Origin: a virus
Strand: one strand, 5' to 3'
Virus record (IMG/VR): IMGVR_UViG_3300046318_000681
Coordinates: 1 to 33,028 of that record
DNA length: 33,028 bases
Shown here: positions 15,693 to 24,792 of the stretch, in pieces
How the letters are laid out: each line of letters opens with the position of its first letter
How positions within the stretch are numbered: the first letter of the stretch is position 1
Translations under genes and position numbers: made by a program
Notes under the pieces: generated by a model
Seen by the model: the letters and a program-made list of their open reading frames with translations, nothing else
What the model was told of the DNA's origin: nothing
The model's database searches: none

Positions 15693-16001
15693 ATGGAAGC
15701 TGTAACAGTATTAAAAAAGAAACAAAGAGGATGTACATCTTGCAAGAAGAAGAACATCGAGATAACAGAACTACCATTGGTGAATGAATCAGATGATATG
15801 TTCATTCCAACACCTGAGGATATTAAGTTAGCATACGAAGAATTATATAATAAGAACTTGGAGCCACATAAAGAATTTATTAGTAAGGTTTATGCGTTTT
15901 TGTTTAATGAATCCTTTGACTTCAATTGTCGTAGCTGCGTTAATGCTCAAGCAATCAAATTAAAGAATTACATAACACATACATTAAAATTAAAAGTATA
16001 A
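15693..16001 (+). CDS. Small Cys-pair protein (102 aa)
   Basis: Starts MEAVTVLKKKQRGCTSCKKK. Two Cys pairs, CTSC near 14-17 and CRSC near 81-84, could bind one zinc. Between them is a helical segment (PEDIKLAYEELYNKNLEPHK). The stop overlaps the small terminase ATG by one base. It may be an accessory of packaging or of the sigma-like protein, but no assignment is possible. Confidence 0.5.
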   Translation: MEAVTVLKKKQRGCTSCKKKNIEITELPLVNESDDMFIPTPEDIKLAYEELYNKNLEPHKEFISKVYAFLFNESFDFNCRSCVNAQAIKLKNYITHTLKLKV

Positions 16002-16411
16002 TGGAAGAAGAACCTAAAGGTGCCGGTGGTCGTAAGACTAATGAAGCACAATATGAAGAAAGAATGGTTGAAGTATATGAGATGATACTTTATGATACCC
16101 TAAGTTATACCGAATTTAAAAGAGAAGCATCACGTAGATTTGGTATTACACCAAGACAAGCAGAATCGATTTACAAGGACGCAAAAGACCGGTTGAAGGA
16201 AAGATTCAGCCAAGAGAGAGAAGCTGTCTTAAATGACCAAATAATGAGGTTGCACGACCTGTTAAAGAGATGCCGTGACAATAATAATCGCAAGATTGAA
16301 TTGGAAACGCTTGCAACACTTAATAAGTTATATGGTTTGGACCAACCGGTTAAAGTTGATTTAACATCTGGTGGTGCTCCATTTGCAATTAATATTGTTT
16401 TAGATAAATAA
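16001..16411 (+). CDS. terS: Terminase small subunit
   Basis: 136 aa. Recognises phage DNA and loads the large subunit. It begins with an unstructured GAGGRKTN segment, then a helix-turn-helix FKREASRRFGITPRQAESIYKDA (about 40-62), then a helix for oligomer formation (RLHDLLKRCRDNNNRKIELETL) and a short beta tail (APFAINIVLDK). Size, HTH and position 12 bp before the large subunit fit. Overlaps the preceding gene by one base. Confidence 0.8.
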   Translation: MEEEPKGAGGRKTNEAQYEERMVEVYEMILYDTLSYTEFKREASRRFGITPRQAESIYKDAKDRLKERFSQEREAVLNDQIMRLHDLLKRCRDNNNRKIELETLATLNKLYGLDQPVKVDLTSGGAPFAINIVLDK

Positions 16412-16423
16412 AAAACTTCGTAA

Positions 16424-17749
16424 ATGCCTGATATTAAGTTAAGTAAAAGACAGACAGAGTGTTGGGAATATATCTTTGACAATAAAACATCGGAGATATG
16501 TTTCGGTGGTGGTGTATCCGGCGGTAAGAGTTATCTATTATGTCTATCAATTGCAACGATGGCAATACAAAATGCCGGTACAAGATACATCTTAGGACGT
16601 TCTGTATTGCACACACTAAAACAAACCACGTTGGTAACCCTATTCCAAGTATTAAAGGATATGGGATTATCACCGGACAAACACTTTACATATAATGGTC
16701 AAGACAATACCGTTAAGTTATTCAATGAATCAATCATTATCTTAAAGAACTTAGAGTATACACCCTCAGACCCAAACTATGAAAGACTACAAGGTTATGA
16801 AGTTACTGCCGTTGGTGTGGATGAAGCTTCACAAATATCAGAGACTTGTTATAATATTCTTAAGTCAAGGATAAGATACAAGCTAACTGATTATAATTTA
16901 ATACCTAAGATTATACTAACCTGTAATCCCGGTAACAATTACATCAAACGTATATTCTATATACCATTCCAAGAGAATAATCTACCGGAGAGCAAAGTAT
17001 TCATTCAATCACTAATCACAGACAACCCATATGTTAGTCAAGATTATATTGATATGTTACAGACCTTACCGGCAGAACAAAAGAAAAGATTGCTCTATGG
17101 TGATTGGTTCTTTACAGATGAGATTGGTAAGCTATTTGACTATGATGATATCGTTGCTTGTTCTTACAAGAACGCACCCAATCCAAATGATAAGAAATAC
17201 ATATCAGTCGATGTGGCCCGATTTGGCAACGATACAAGTATTGCAATTGTATGGGTTGGATTAACTGTGATTGAGATTGTGAGGTATAAGAAGTTGGATA
17301 CCATTGAGTTAAGTAATAATATCAAGGAACTAATTGCCAAGCACGGAATACATCCATCTCAAGTAATTGCAGATAGTGATGGTCTTGGCGCCGGTGTAGT
17401 AGATAACATTAGATGCACACCATTCGTCAATAACTCCTCAGCATTGCACAAACAGAACTTCGCTAACCTAAAGAGTCAAGCGTATGTAAAACTCTCTGAT
17501 ATGGTCAAGGAAGGAAAGATTAGTATTAATGTAATGGATAGTGCAATAGTAGAAGAATTAACACAAGAATTATTAACAGTTAAATTAAAAGATGTTGATA
17601 AAGATAATAAAGTACAAGTTATATCCAAAGACGAACAGAAGAAGATATTAGGAAAATCACCGGACTTAAGTGATGCTTTAATGTTTAGAATGTTTTGGGA
17701 AATAAAAGATATGAAAACAACCGGCAGATATGCCATAGCAAGAATATGA
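16424..17749 (+). CDS. terL: Terminase large subunit
   Basis: 441 aa, normal length. ATPase motor plus headful or site nuclease. Walker A GGGVSGGKS (28-36, K35); Walker B VGVDEAS (D/E near 133-134); coupling motif LTCNPG near 165-170. The RNase H-like nuclease has SVDVARFGND near 261-270, ADSDGLGAG near 315-323 and SPDLSDAL near 413-420, supplying the acidic residues for two metals. All motifs are intact. Its TGA overlaps the ATG of the next gene (ATGA). Confidence 0.95.
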   Translation: MPDIKLSKRQTECWEYIFDNKTSEICFGGGVSGGKSYLLCLSIATMAIQNAGTRYILGRSVLHTLKQTTLVTLFQVLKDMGLSPDKHFTYNGQDNTVKLFNESIIILKNLEYTPSDPNYERLQGYEVTAVGVDEASQISETCYNILKSRIRYKLTDYNLIPKIILTCNPGNNYIKRIFYIPFQENNLPESKVFIQSLITDNPYVSQDYIDMLQTLPAEQKKRLLYGDWFFTDEIGKLFDYDDIVACSYKNAPNPNDKKYISVDVARFGNDTSIAIVWVGLTVIEIVRYKKLDTIELSNNIKELIAKHGIHPSQVIADSDGLGAGVVDNIRCTPFVNNSSALHKQNFANLKSQAYVKLSDMVKEGKISINVMDSAIVEELTQELLTVKLKDVDKDNKVQVISKDEQKKILGKSPDLSDALMFRMFWEIKDMKTTGRYAIARI

Positions 17750-18569
17750 AAGATGTAGAATTTGAATTAAACGGGGTAGAATATAAACTACCGGATTTTA
17801 TAAGTATTGAGAATTATGTTAAAGTTTTCAAGATAAAGGAGATATTCTCTGACAGTTATTTGGCTGCAAAGATATTAAACATAGTTACCGGTGCTCCATT
17901 GGATTTACTATTAGAGGTTAACTATAACAAAATCAATTATTTATCCACATACATTATGGCTTTATTCCCAAAGGATAAACCAAACTTCAAGGATAGATTT
18001 ACATTAAATGGAGTTGATTATGGTTTCCTACCAACTTGGCAAGAAGTATCATTTGCTGAGTACGTAGACTTAGACACATTGATTACCAAGAAAGCTGATG
18101 AGATGTTAGATTACATTCATATCATCACAGCTATTATGTACCGGCCAATTATTAAAGATGATGGTGAGCATAAGTTCAAGATAGAGAAATATGACAGTGA
18201 TACGATGTTAGAGCGAGCAGAGCTCTTTAAAAAACAATTGGATATCAAGTTCTTCTTAGGAGGACAGTTTTTTTTTATTCAATTCGCAAAGAAGTACTTA
18301 GAGCGTTCCCCGGCATCTTCGACTTTGAACCTGACGACGATGGAGCAGCTAAAGATGATGTGGAAATACCGGAGGATAATATGGCTGAGTCTTTTGAACA
18401 AAGATTTGGATGGTTCTCAGTTCTCAATCGAATTACACAAGACGATGTTACAAAGCATACTGCCGTCTTACAAGGCTCCCTTGTGGGAGCGCTTAATCAA
18501 TTATTCTACCTCGTTGAAAAGGACAAGGAAATTGAAAAAAGAATGAAGCAACAAATGAAAACACACTAA
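17746..18569 (+). CDS. Tail-assembly-chaperone-like protein, -1 frameshift
   Basis: From ATG 17746 the frame codes for 177 residues of normal composition (MKDVEFELNGVEYKLPDF ... LFKKQLDIKFFLGGQFFF). Beyond the T9 run at 18268-18276 the same frame stays open to 18546 but uses codons rare in this phage (CGG, AGG, CTG) and gives an unnatural basic product. The -1 frame instead reads FPGIFDFEPDDDGAA, an acidic linker, then FGWFSVLNRITQDDV, LFYLVEKDKEIEKRM, a normal phage-like helical end, to TAA 18569. A -1 shift on the T run joins them into about 274 aa. Gene position after terL and before tail genes, and a two-part frameshifted layout, recall G/GT chaperones. A one-base sequencing error is the main alternative. 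Confidence 0.6.
18268..18276 (+). other. T9 slippery run
   Basis: Nine consecutive T in frame as TTT TTT TTT. It allows -1 ribosomal slippage (T TTT TTT) or RNA polymerase slippage, and is also the type of site at which read assembly errs by one base. Coding signal changes frame exactly here. Confidence 0.65.
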
Positions 18570-18578
18570 GTAATATTT

Positions 18579-18586
18579 TATATTTA
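18579..18586 (+). promoter_or_regulatory. TATATTTA start motif
   Basis: TATATTTA, 7 nt, ATG at 18594, at the beginning of the tail gene series. No -33 TTG in place. Confidence 0.4.
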
Positions 18587-18593
18587 ACTGTAT

Positions 18594-19607
18594 ATGAGTA
18601 TAACTAATTTTAAACAAATTATTCAAGACCTTAGTGGTATTGCTTACTATCATCCCCAAATCAATTCATTTGGGTTTGGGGATGTTACTCAAATCACTAT
18701 GGACGTTGAGACAAAGCAAGAGCCGGACTATCCGAGAATGTACGTTGTACCGGACACAGTATTGTTAAATCAAAATGCTTTACAGTATAATTTCTCAATC
18801 ATTATCTTAGACCAAGTCAACGATGATTTATCAAATCAAAGCGATGTGATGTCTGATAACTTGGAGATTGTCAAAGATATATTTACAATCTTATATCAAT
18901 CATATACAGCAAGTTTCGGTGGATTCACAAATTACTATGAACCATTATGGTCACCACCGGCAACACCCTTCTTAGAAAGGTTTGAAACCATATTAGGTGG
19001 ATGGACACTGAATGTGACATTGGAGCAACCATTTGATTATAATGTCTGTGTGTTACCAATACAAAACTTGAATTTACCAACATCGGTTAATCTTGTAAAC
19101 TACAAGCAAATATTAAGTGATTTTCAACAGATAGCATTTCATCACGAACAAGTTAATTCATACGGTTATGGTGACATTGAACAATTAACAAATGATATTG
19201 TAACGGAGAGAGAACCGGATTATCCAAGACTCTATGTGGTACCGGCAGATGTAACATTGGCAGAGAATGAAATGATTTATAATTTCCAAGTAATAGTAGC
19301 TGACCAATTGAATAGTGATTTATCAAATCAAAGGGATGTGATGAATGATACACTTGAGATTATTAAGGATTTTTTCACGGTATTATATTTATCAGAGTAT
19401 GAGAGTGAATGGGGAGCAAACGTTATTCCATTTCTTGAAAATTATGAGACAACCTTAGGAGGATGGACAATGAACCTTCAAATAACACAAGCATTTGATT
19501 ACAACAGATGTGATTTACCGGAATTACCATTCGTTACAGCAAATAAGAAATGGTATGAGCTTGCTGAGTTATGGAATCAAATATCAGAAAAATGGAGTAA
19601 AGTATAA
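18594..19607 (+). CDS. Tail completion-like protein, internally duplicated
   Basis: 337 aa made of two similar copies (about 4-155 and 165-310) and a short tail ending in WYELAELWNQISEKW. Shared marks in each copy: NFKQII / NYKQIL, then INSFGFGD / VNSYGYGD, EPDYPRMYVVP / EPDYPRLYVVP, DQVNDDLSNQSDVM / DQLNSDLSNQRDVM, LGGWTLN / LGGWTMN, FDYNVCVLP / FDYNRCDLP. The beta-rich repeat resembles neck or tail terminator proteins that cap the tube. A single copy would be about 150 aa, the usual family size. A duplication could give a pseudo-hexamer from three chains. The function is inferred from place and shape. Confidence 0.55.
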   Translation: MSITNFKQIIQDLSGIAYYHPQINSFGFGDVTQITMDVETKQEPDYPRMYVVPDTVLLNQNALQYNFSIIILDQVNDDLSNQSDVMSDNLEIVKDIFTILYQSYTASFGGFTNYYEPLWSPPATPFLERFETILGGWTLNVTLEQPFDYNVCVLPIQNLNLPTSVNLVNYKQILSDFQQIAFHHEQVNSYGYGDIEQLTNDIVTEREPDYPRLYVVPADVTLAENEMIYNFQVIVADQLNSDLSNQRDVMNDTLEIIKDFFTVLYLSEYESEWGANVIPFLENYETTLGGWTMNLQITQAFDYNRCDLPELPFVTANKKWYELAELWNQISEKWSKV

Positions 19608-19610
19608 AAA

Positions 19611-19625
19611 ATGAACAAAAAGTAA
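19611..19625 (+). promoter_or_regulatory. Four-codon leader ORF
   Basis: ATG AAC AAA AAG TAA, then T and the ATG of the fibre gene. It rebuilds the TAATATG junction used between coupled genes here, so it may be the device that loads ribosomes onto the 1034-aa fibre gene. Confidence 0.35.
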
Positions 19626-19626
19626 T

Positions 19627-22600
19627 ATGGGACAATTAACCAATTTATATGTATCACAATCCTACCAAGGATTAATAAAATTAGCGGACAGTACTAACGG
19701 AGTTACAAATACATTACAGTATACTCAAGATGGTAATGGTAACAATCTACCGCTACAAATAAGCGACACACAGGTAAATATTACCGGTTCTTTTACTGTT
19801 AATGGTGTACCTTTTACTAATGGTACGAATGGAACGTCAGGAACATCCGGTGCTAATGGCACATCAGGAAGTTCAGGGTCATCGGGCACAAATGGTATAG
19901 CAGGAACTAATGGAACTGCAGGTTCTTCAGGAAGCAGTGGCTCATCAGGAACCAATGGTGTAACAGGTTCATCAGGTTCTGCCGGTACAAGCGGTTCTTC
20001 GGGAACTAATGGAGCTGCCGGTGTTAATGGTACATCTGGTTCAAGTGGTAGCTCAGGCTCATCAGGAACTGACGGTGCAGCGGGAAGTAGCGGTTCAAGC
20101 GGTAGCAGTGGTTCATCAGGAAGTGCCGGTACTTCAGGTATCTCACCAACATTTGATAGTGGTAGTTATGCAACGACCGGTAGTAATACATTTAATGGAA
20201 CACAGACGATTCAAAGTGGTTCTTTAATTATACGTAATAATAGTGCTGTAATTGAAACAGGTTCAAATGTTAAATTATTTGGTGTAGCTGATTTTAGTGG
20301 ACTTGGTCCATCAACATTACAGTTCCATAGCGGTTCAGATGAGTCATCAAATAGATGGTTAAACTTTCAAGTAGTTCCCGGTGGTAATGGTGACGTAGCA
20401 ATTAGTGACTTCCCAAGTAATAACCACTTTATGTTCTATAGAATGAACGACCATACAATTGAATTTGAAGCACCAATTAAGGGATTAAGTTCTGCACCAT
20501 TAAGTGTTGAAAATGGTATTAGCTTAACAGGTTCAATTGATATTACCGGTGATTATTTAATCAATGGTGTACCTATCTCAAGTAGTACAATCAATACCGG
20601 TTCATTTGCAACAACAGGTTCAAACACATTCAACGGAACACAAACAATTCAAAGTGGTTCATTAAATATTAGACAAAATACATTAAATATTGAAACGGGC
20701 TCATTCATTAAATTGTATGGTGTTCAGAACTTTAGTGGTAGTGGACCGGCAGCAATCCAATTCTATTCAAGCAGTGATGCAACAAGATGGATTAATATGC
20801 AACCTGTACCGGGACCTGGTGATTTAGCGTTCAGTGACTTCCCAACTAATGACCACTTTATGTTCTTGCGTTTAGGTACACACGAAATTGAGTTTGAAGC
20901 ACCATTACGTTCAACAGGTTCAGCACCAATATTAATGAATAGTGGATTAAATATTGGAGGTAATCTTAATCAATATCAAGATGCATTAACTGTAACAGGT
21001 AAGACTTATCTTATTGGTGATGTTAGTGCTGATAGTAATTTATATGTAACAGGTAATTTTAAAGCAAATAATAGTGCAATTATTAGTGGTTCATTCCAAA
21101 CAGATGGAGGAGCAACCTTTGGTAATACTAACGCACAATATAATAGTATTAATATTGTAACAAGTAAAACAACATACCCTGGTAACTTATATAATTCATT
21201 CAATATCGATACTGATAATAATGGAGAATGGAGTGCAGGTTTATATGTGTCAACATACAATTCTTTTGGTTCAGAACCTGCAGTTGGTCTATACGGTGGA
21301 GGAACCGGTAATGCCGGCACAAACAACATTATGGAATCTTATGGTAACTTATTAAGAATTAATAAGAATACTCAAGTAACAGGTTCATTAGGTATCACCG
21401 GTTCTTTAATCGTTAACGGTCTGAATATTACAACAGGAAGTAACGGTACCTCAGGAACATCCGGTGCTAATGGCACATCGGGTTCTTCCGGTTCTTCAGG
21501 AACATCATTCGCATCACCATATGTTGGTAATGTAACAATAACAGGTTCAATCGTTGCAACCAGTGGAATTGCTGATATTGAAGATGCTTATGCAAACATA
21601 AGCGCAAAATCAAATACAGCCGCAGTTGGTGGTGCTTACTATGGTTTATACGTTACAGATACATCTGTAAACGATGGTCCAAACGATGCCGGATTTGTTA
21701 CATCAACATATAACTCTTATGCTGCAACATCATCAATTATATTCGGTGGTGGACCTGGTGGATTTGGAGATGATGGAAGACAAGCAATTGCTTTGGCTGA
21801 TGGTAACATCAAATTCTTAAAGAACGCACAGTTAACCGGTTCATTAAACATTAGCAACAGATTAGAAGTTGTTAATGGTATTACAGGTTCATTACAAGGT
21901 AGTGCATCATTCGCAGTTAATGCCGGTCAATTAGACGGTAAAGACGGTAGTGAATATGCTATTACAGGTTCAAACAATTTTGTTGGTGACCAATATATTA
22001 CCGGTGCATTAAACACCAATGGTGGTGCAACATTTGGTAATACAAATGCTCAATATAACAGTGTAAATATTGTTACAAGTAAAACAACATTCCCTGGTAA
22101 TGTATTCAATTCATTTAATATCGATACAGATAATGGTGGACAATGGAGTGCAGGTATGTACGTATCTGCTTATTCATCATTTGGTTCAGAGCCGTCATTT
22201 GGTATTTACGGTGGTGGTTTAGGTAATGCTGGTACAAATAACATTTTAGAATCATACGGTAACTTAGCAAGAATAAATAAGAACACTGAGGTTACCGGTT
22301 CACTTGGAATTTCAGGTTCATTATATGTTAATGGAGCACAGATTACACCGGGTGGTGCATCATTCCCTTATACAGGTAGTGCGGTGATTACCGGTTCATT
22401 GGTTGTAACAGGTTCAGCATCAGGTAATGTAAATGCATTATCAATTAGTTCTCAAACTGCATCACTTGATTTAAATAATGGTAACTTCTTTACACTTCAA
22501 TTGGTATCAGGTTCAGCAACTCATATATTACCAAGTAATATTAAACCGGGTCAAACTGTTAATCTTAGATTGGCAACAACAGGTAGTGGAACGGTTACAT

Positions 22601-22731
22601 TCCCATCATCTGTTGACCAAGCAAGTGGTTCGTCATATATTCCGACAACCACAACAGGAACTGATATAATAACATTGGTGAGTTTTGATAGTTCAACACT
22701 TTACTTAGCATCTGTAAAAAACTTAGTATAA
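19627..22731 (+). CDS. Collagen-like tail fibre
   Basis: 1034 aa. A short N-terminus (MGQLTNLYVSQSYQG) leads into a Gly-X-Y stretch at about 64-178 (GTS, GSS, GTN triplets), a short second one near 603-626, and two pairs of beta-rich repeats: STGSNTFNGTQTIQSGSL blocks near 183 and 330, and NGGATFGNTNAQYNS ... GSLGITGS blocks near 495 and 800. The end (HILPSNIKPGQTVNLRL, GTVTFPSSV) resembles a trimer-forming beta tip. Collagen-like triplets form thin trimeric stalks, so this is probably a side or central fibre that displays receptor-binding tips. It begins a run of adhesins and is preceded by the micro-ORF at 19611. Confidence 0.8.
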   Translation: MGQLTNLYVSQSYQGLIKLADSTNGVTNTLQYTQDGNGNNLPLQISDTQVNITGSFTVNGVPFTNGTNGTSGTSGANGTSGSSGSSGTNGIAGTNGTAGSSGSSGSSGTNGVTGSSGSAGTSGSSGTNGAAGVNGTSGSSGSSGSSGTDGAAGSSGSSGSSGSSGSAGTSGISPTFDSGSYATTGSNTFNGTQTIQSGSLIIRNNSAVIETGSNVKLFGVADFSGLGPSTLQFHSGSDESSNRWLNFQVVPGGNGDVAISDFPSNNHFMFYRMNDHTIEFEAPIKGLSSAPLSVENGISLTGSIDITGDYLINGVPISSSTINTGSFATTGSNTFNGTQTIQSGSLNIRQNTLNIETGSFIKLYGVQNFSGSGPAAIQFYSSSDATRWINMQPVPGPGDLAFSDFPTNDHFMFLRLGTHEIEFEAPLRSTGSAPILMNSGLNIGGNLNQYQDALTVTGKTYLIGDVSADSNLYVTGNFKANNSAIISGSFQTDGGATFGNTNAQYNSINIVTSKTTYPGNLYNSFNIDTDNNGEWSAGLYVSTYNSFGSEPAVGLYGGGTGNAGTNNIMESYGNLLRINKNTQVTGSLGITGSLIVNGLNITTGSNGTSGTSGANGTSGSSGSSGTSFASPYVGNVTITGSIVATSGIADIEDAYANISAKSNTAAVGGAYYGLYVTDTSVNDGPNDAGFVTSTYNSYAATSSIIFGGGPGGFGDDGRQAIALADGNIKFLKNAQLTGSLNISNRLEVVNGITGSLQGSASFAVNAGQLDGKDGSEYAITGSNNFVGDQYITGALNTNGGATFGNTNAQYNSVNIVTSKTTFPGNVFNSFNIDTDNGGQWSAGMYVSAYSSFGSEPSFGIYGGGLGNAGTNNILESYGNLARINKNTEVTGSLGISGSLYVNGAQITPGGASFPYTGSAVITGSLVVTGSASGNVNALSISSQTASLDLNNGNFFTLQLVSGSATHILPSNIKPGQTVNLRLATTGSGTVTFPSSVDQASGSSYIPTTTTGTDIITLVSFDSSTLYLASVKNLV
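20161..20960 (+). repeat. Tandem fibre repeat A (two copies)
   Basis: Copies at about 20161-20540 and 20600-20960 share the coding for NTFNGTQTIQSGSL, an SGxGP or LGPSxxQFHS strip, DFPSNNHFMF / DFPTNDHFMF and IEFEAP. Probably a duplicated beta-helical module of the fibre. Confidence 0.65.
21100..22335 (+). repeat. Fibre repeat B (two copies, separated)
   Basis: Copies at about 21100-21410 and 22010-22335 both code for ATFGNTNAQYNS, NIVTSKTT, FNSFNIDTDN, SAGxYVS, FGSEP, GNAGTNNIxESYGNL and INKN. Nucleotide identity is visibly lower than protein identity, so the duplication is old or under selection. Confidence 0.65.
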
Positions 22732-22732
22732 T

Positions 22733-24103
22733 ATGAATTATAGTCCAATAGCCATTCAGAATAATCCTGATAACCAAATGGTTACCGGTAGTATGTTAAT
22801 TAACATTGATGCTAAGTTAACATCATCTTATCCGGGAACCGGCACAACTGTATTTAACTTAGCAAATAACAATGGTTCTAATAATGGAACAATTGTGGCT
22901 ACAACAACATACACATCAAGTAATGTTTCTAATTGGCAATATGGTAATACGAGTGGTTACATAAGTTTCCCAAGCGGAACAAATGGTGCAGATTCTGATA
23001 GTTATACTTGGGGTGGTTGGTATAAGATTAATAATGCAGATAAAGATATATTCTTAAATTCAAGAGGGGCAGATGGTTCCGGTAGTGGATGGAACTTAAG
23101 TGTATATACAAATAATACGACAAAAAAATTGATAGTCGGTGTTGTTAAAACATCAGGAGGAACAGCATTAATTTCGGTTACACAGACTGATACATATACG
23201 GTAGGTCAATGGTATCATATTTACGCTGTATGGGCACCGGGCAAAAATATAATATTATATATCAATGGTGTGATGAATAATATATTCGCCACCACACAAA
23301 CAGGTTTAAGAAGTTCAACAGTTGGTTGGTTTACCGGAAAACAAAACGCATTATATAACAGCAGTAATAATTCTGATTTCCAAGTTTATAATAGAGCTTT
23401 AACCGCTAATGAAGTAAGAAATAACTTTAATGCGGAATGTGAATTATTTGGTTATAATAAAGTTTCAGGTAATATATCAACAGGTGGTTTACAATTATAT
23501 CTTGATGCAGGTGTTACAGCATCTTATGCCGGAACAGGAACAGCTTGGAATGATTTGAGTGGTAATGGTAATAACTTAACTTTAGTTAACGGACCGGCAT
23601 ATTCATCATCAAACGGTGGATTTTTCTTGTTTGATGGAACGAATGATTATGTAAGTAATTATACATATGGAACAACATTTTCAGCCAATGAATTTACTTA
23701 TCAAGCTGTGTTAAACTATAGTGGTAAAACAGCATACAATAACATATTTGATACGTATAACTCAGTAAACCCAATGATGTGGATTGATGCAAGTAATAGA
23801 TTGGAATTAAACCAAGCTGCATTGGTATCGGCTTTATCATACAATACACAAAATATTATGGTTACATTTGTACAACAGAATGCTAATCCGGGTTTACAAT
23901 TGTATATTAACGACACATTAATTGGTACGGTAACAACGGCACAAGGAACAATATCAAACTCAAGGTTTAACTTCTTTAGACGAGAAACCGCCGGACAGTA
24001 TTTTAAAGGTAGAGCATATAATGTATTAATATATAACCGTGTACTATCAGCCACAGACATAGCTAATAATTATAATCAATTTAAAACAAGATTTCCAATA
24101 TGA
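22733..24103 (+). CDS. Adhesin with two LamG-like lectin domains
   Basis: 456 aa. Two concanavalin A/LamG-type domains, about 20-235 and 245-455. First: GGWYKINNADKDIFLNSRG, a WYHIYAVW strand, IILYINGVMN, FQVYNRALTANEVRNNFN. Second: LQLYLDAGVTASYAGTGTAW, DLSGNGNNLTL, FDGTNDYV, LQLYINDTLIGTV, YNVLIYNRVLSATDIANNYN. The YNRxLSxxEI ending is a clear signature. Likely a virion lectin that binds host polysaccharide. It starts in a TAATATG junction after the fibre gene and overlaps the next ORF by 4 bases. Confidence 0.85.
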   Translation: MNYSPIAIQNNPDNQMVTGSMLINIDAKLTSSYPGTGTTVFNLANNNGSNNGTIVATTTYTSSNVSNWQYGNTSGYISFPSGTNGADSDSYTWGGWYKINNADKDIFLNSRGADGSGSGWNLSVYTNNTTKKLIVGVVKTSGGTALISVTQTDTYTVGQWYHIYAVWAPGKNIILYINGVMNNIFATTQTGLRSSTVGWFTGKQNALYNSSNNSDFQVYNRALTANEVRNNFNAECELFGYNKVSGNISTGGLQLYLDAGVTASYAGTGTAWNDLSGNGNNLTLVNGPAYSSSNGGFFLFDGTNDYVSNYTYGTTFSANEFTYQAVLNYSGKTAYNNIFDTYNSVNPMMWIDASNRLELNQAALVSALSYNTQNIMVTFVQQNANPGLQLYINDTLIGTVTTAQGTISNSRFNFFRRETAGQYFKGRAYNVLIYNRVLSATDIANNYNQFKTRFPI

Positions 24104-24324
24104 TAAATTATTTAATTTTAGATTTTAATGAAATTGATAAAGTAAATTTTGATGAGATATTAATAACATCAATCGATACTTTAAGGCTATCAAATGATAA
24201 GACTAAAACATTTATAAAATGGATTGGCGATGAACCATCGTTTATTTCAAATTTACAATCCAAATCTATTATATATAATAATGACGAAATATTAGAAATA
24301 CTTAATCAAGAAGAATGGACTTAG
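24100..24324 (+). CDS. Hypothetical protein (74 aa)
   Basis: ATG overlaps the LamG stop (ATGA). Product MINYLILDFNEIDKVNFDEI ... ends LEILNQEEWT; acidic, mixed alpha/beta, of the type of small uncharacterised proteins placed behind phage adhesins. It could be an assembly factor or chaperone for the LamG or fibre protein. One of the few TAG stops in the window. Confidence 0.5.
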   Translation: MINYLILDFNEIDKVNFDEILITSIDTLRLSNDKTKTFIKWIGDEPSFISNLQSKSIIYNNDEILEILNQEEWT

Positions 24325-24791
24325 AAAATATTGCACCCCTTATTGAAGAAAATATTAAAAAGGCGTTAGCTGAGAAACGTTACCCCTTTGGTATTAAAAC
24401 AAGACCGGGCATATCTAATAAGATAGCATCAAGTTCATTATACAACTCAGTTCAAGTACAACAAAGCAATAATGACACATTAGAAGTTCTAATGAATGAA
24501 TATTGGAAATATGTTCAGTCAGGAAGATTACCCGGTAAAAAAGGTGTACCAATTGAAGCTATTGAAAAATGGATTGGTGAAAGAAAATTATTAGGTAGAG
24601 ATGCAAAAGGAAGATTTATTAAGAAAAGAAGCTTTGCATTTGCAATACAAACCAATATTAAAAAGTTCGGAATACCACCATCTAATTTCTTGGATGTAGC
24701 TATTGAGAATATATTGGAAGATAAAAGAATAATAGAATTACTCGGAGACGCAGGTCTTGATGATTTAATAGATAAAATAGAAGGATTATAA
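24315..24791 (+). CDS. Putative tail/neck protein (gp10-like)
   Basis: 158 aa. Central pattern WKYVQSGRLPGKKGVPIEAIEKWI then GRDAKGRFIKKRSFAFAIQTNIKKFGIPPSNFLDVAIENIL is one that I associate with small tail-completion or HK97 gp10-like proteins of this phage group (basic loop, KKFG-like motif, helix). It overlaps the 74-aa gene by 10 bases and ends one base before the tail gene at 24793. Placement among tail genes supports a structural role. Confidence 0.45.
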   Translation: MDLENIAPLIEENIKKALAEKRYPFGIKTRPGISNKIASSSLYNSVQVQQSNNDTLEVLMNEYWKYVQSGRLPGKKGVPIEAIEKWIGERKLLGRDAKGRFIKKRSFAFAIQTNIKKFGIPPSNFLDVAIENILEDKRIIELLGDAGLDDLIDKIEGL

Positions 24792-24792
24792 G

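Noticed and set aside
18277-18546. Unshifted continuation of the chaperone-like gene as the normal C-terminus
   Set aside because: Rare codons (CGG, AGG, CTG) and an unnatural basic product; the -1 frame in the same DNA has normal codons and protein character. It may still be made as a by-product if shifting is partial.
19800-20150. Repetitive DNA that might be a CRISPR array
   Set aside because: Repeats are in frame, code for Gly-Ser-Thr collagen-like triplets and have no constant-length unique spacers.
23716-24060. 114-codon minus-strand frame under the LamG gene
   Set aside because: No promoter or start context, and the plus-strand frame is a well-supported LamG domain.
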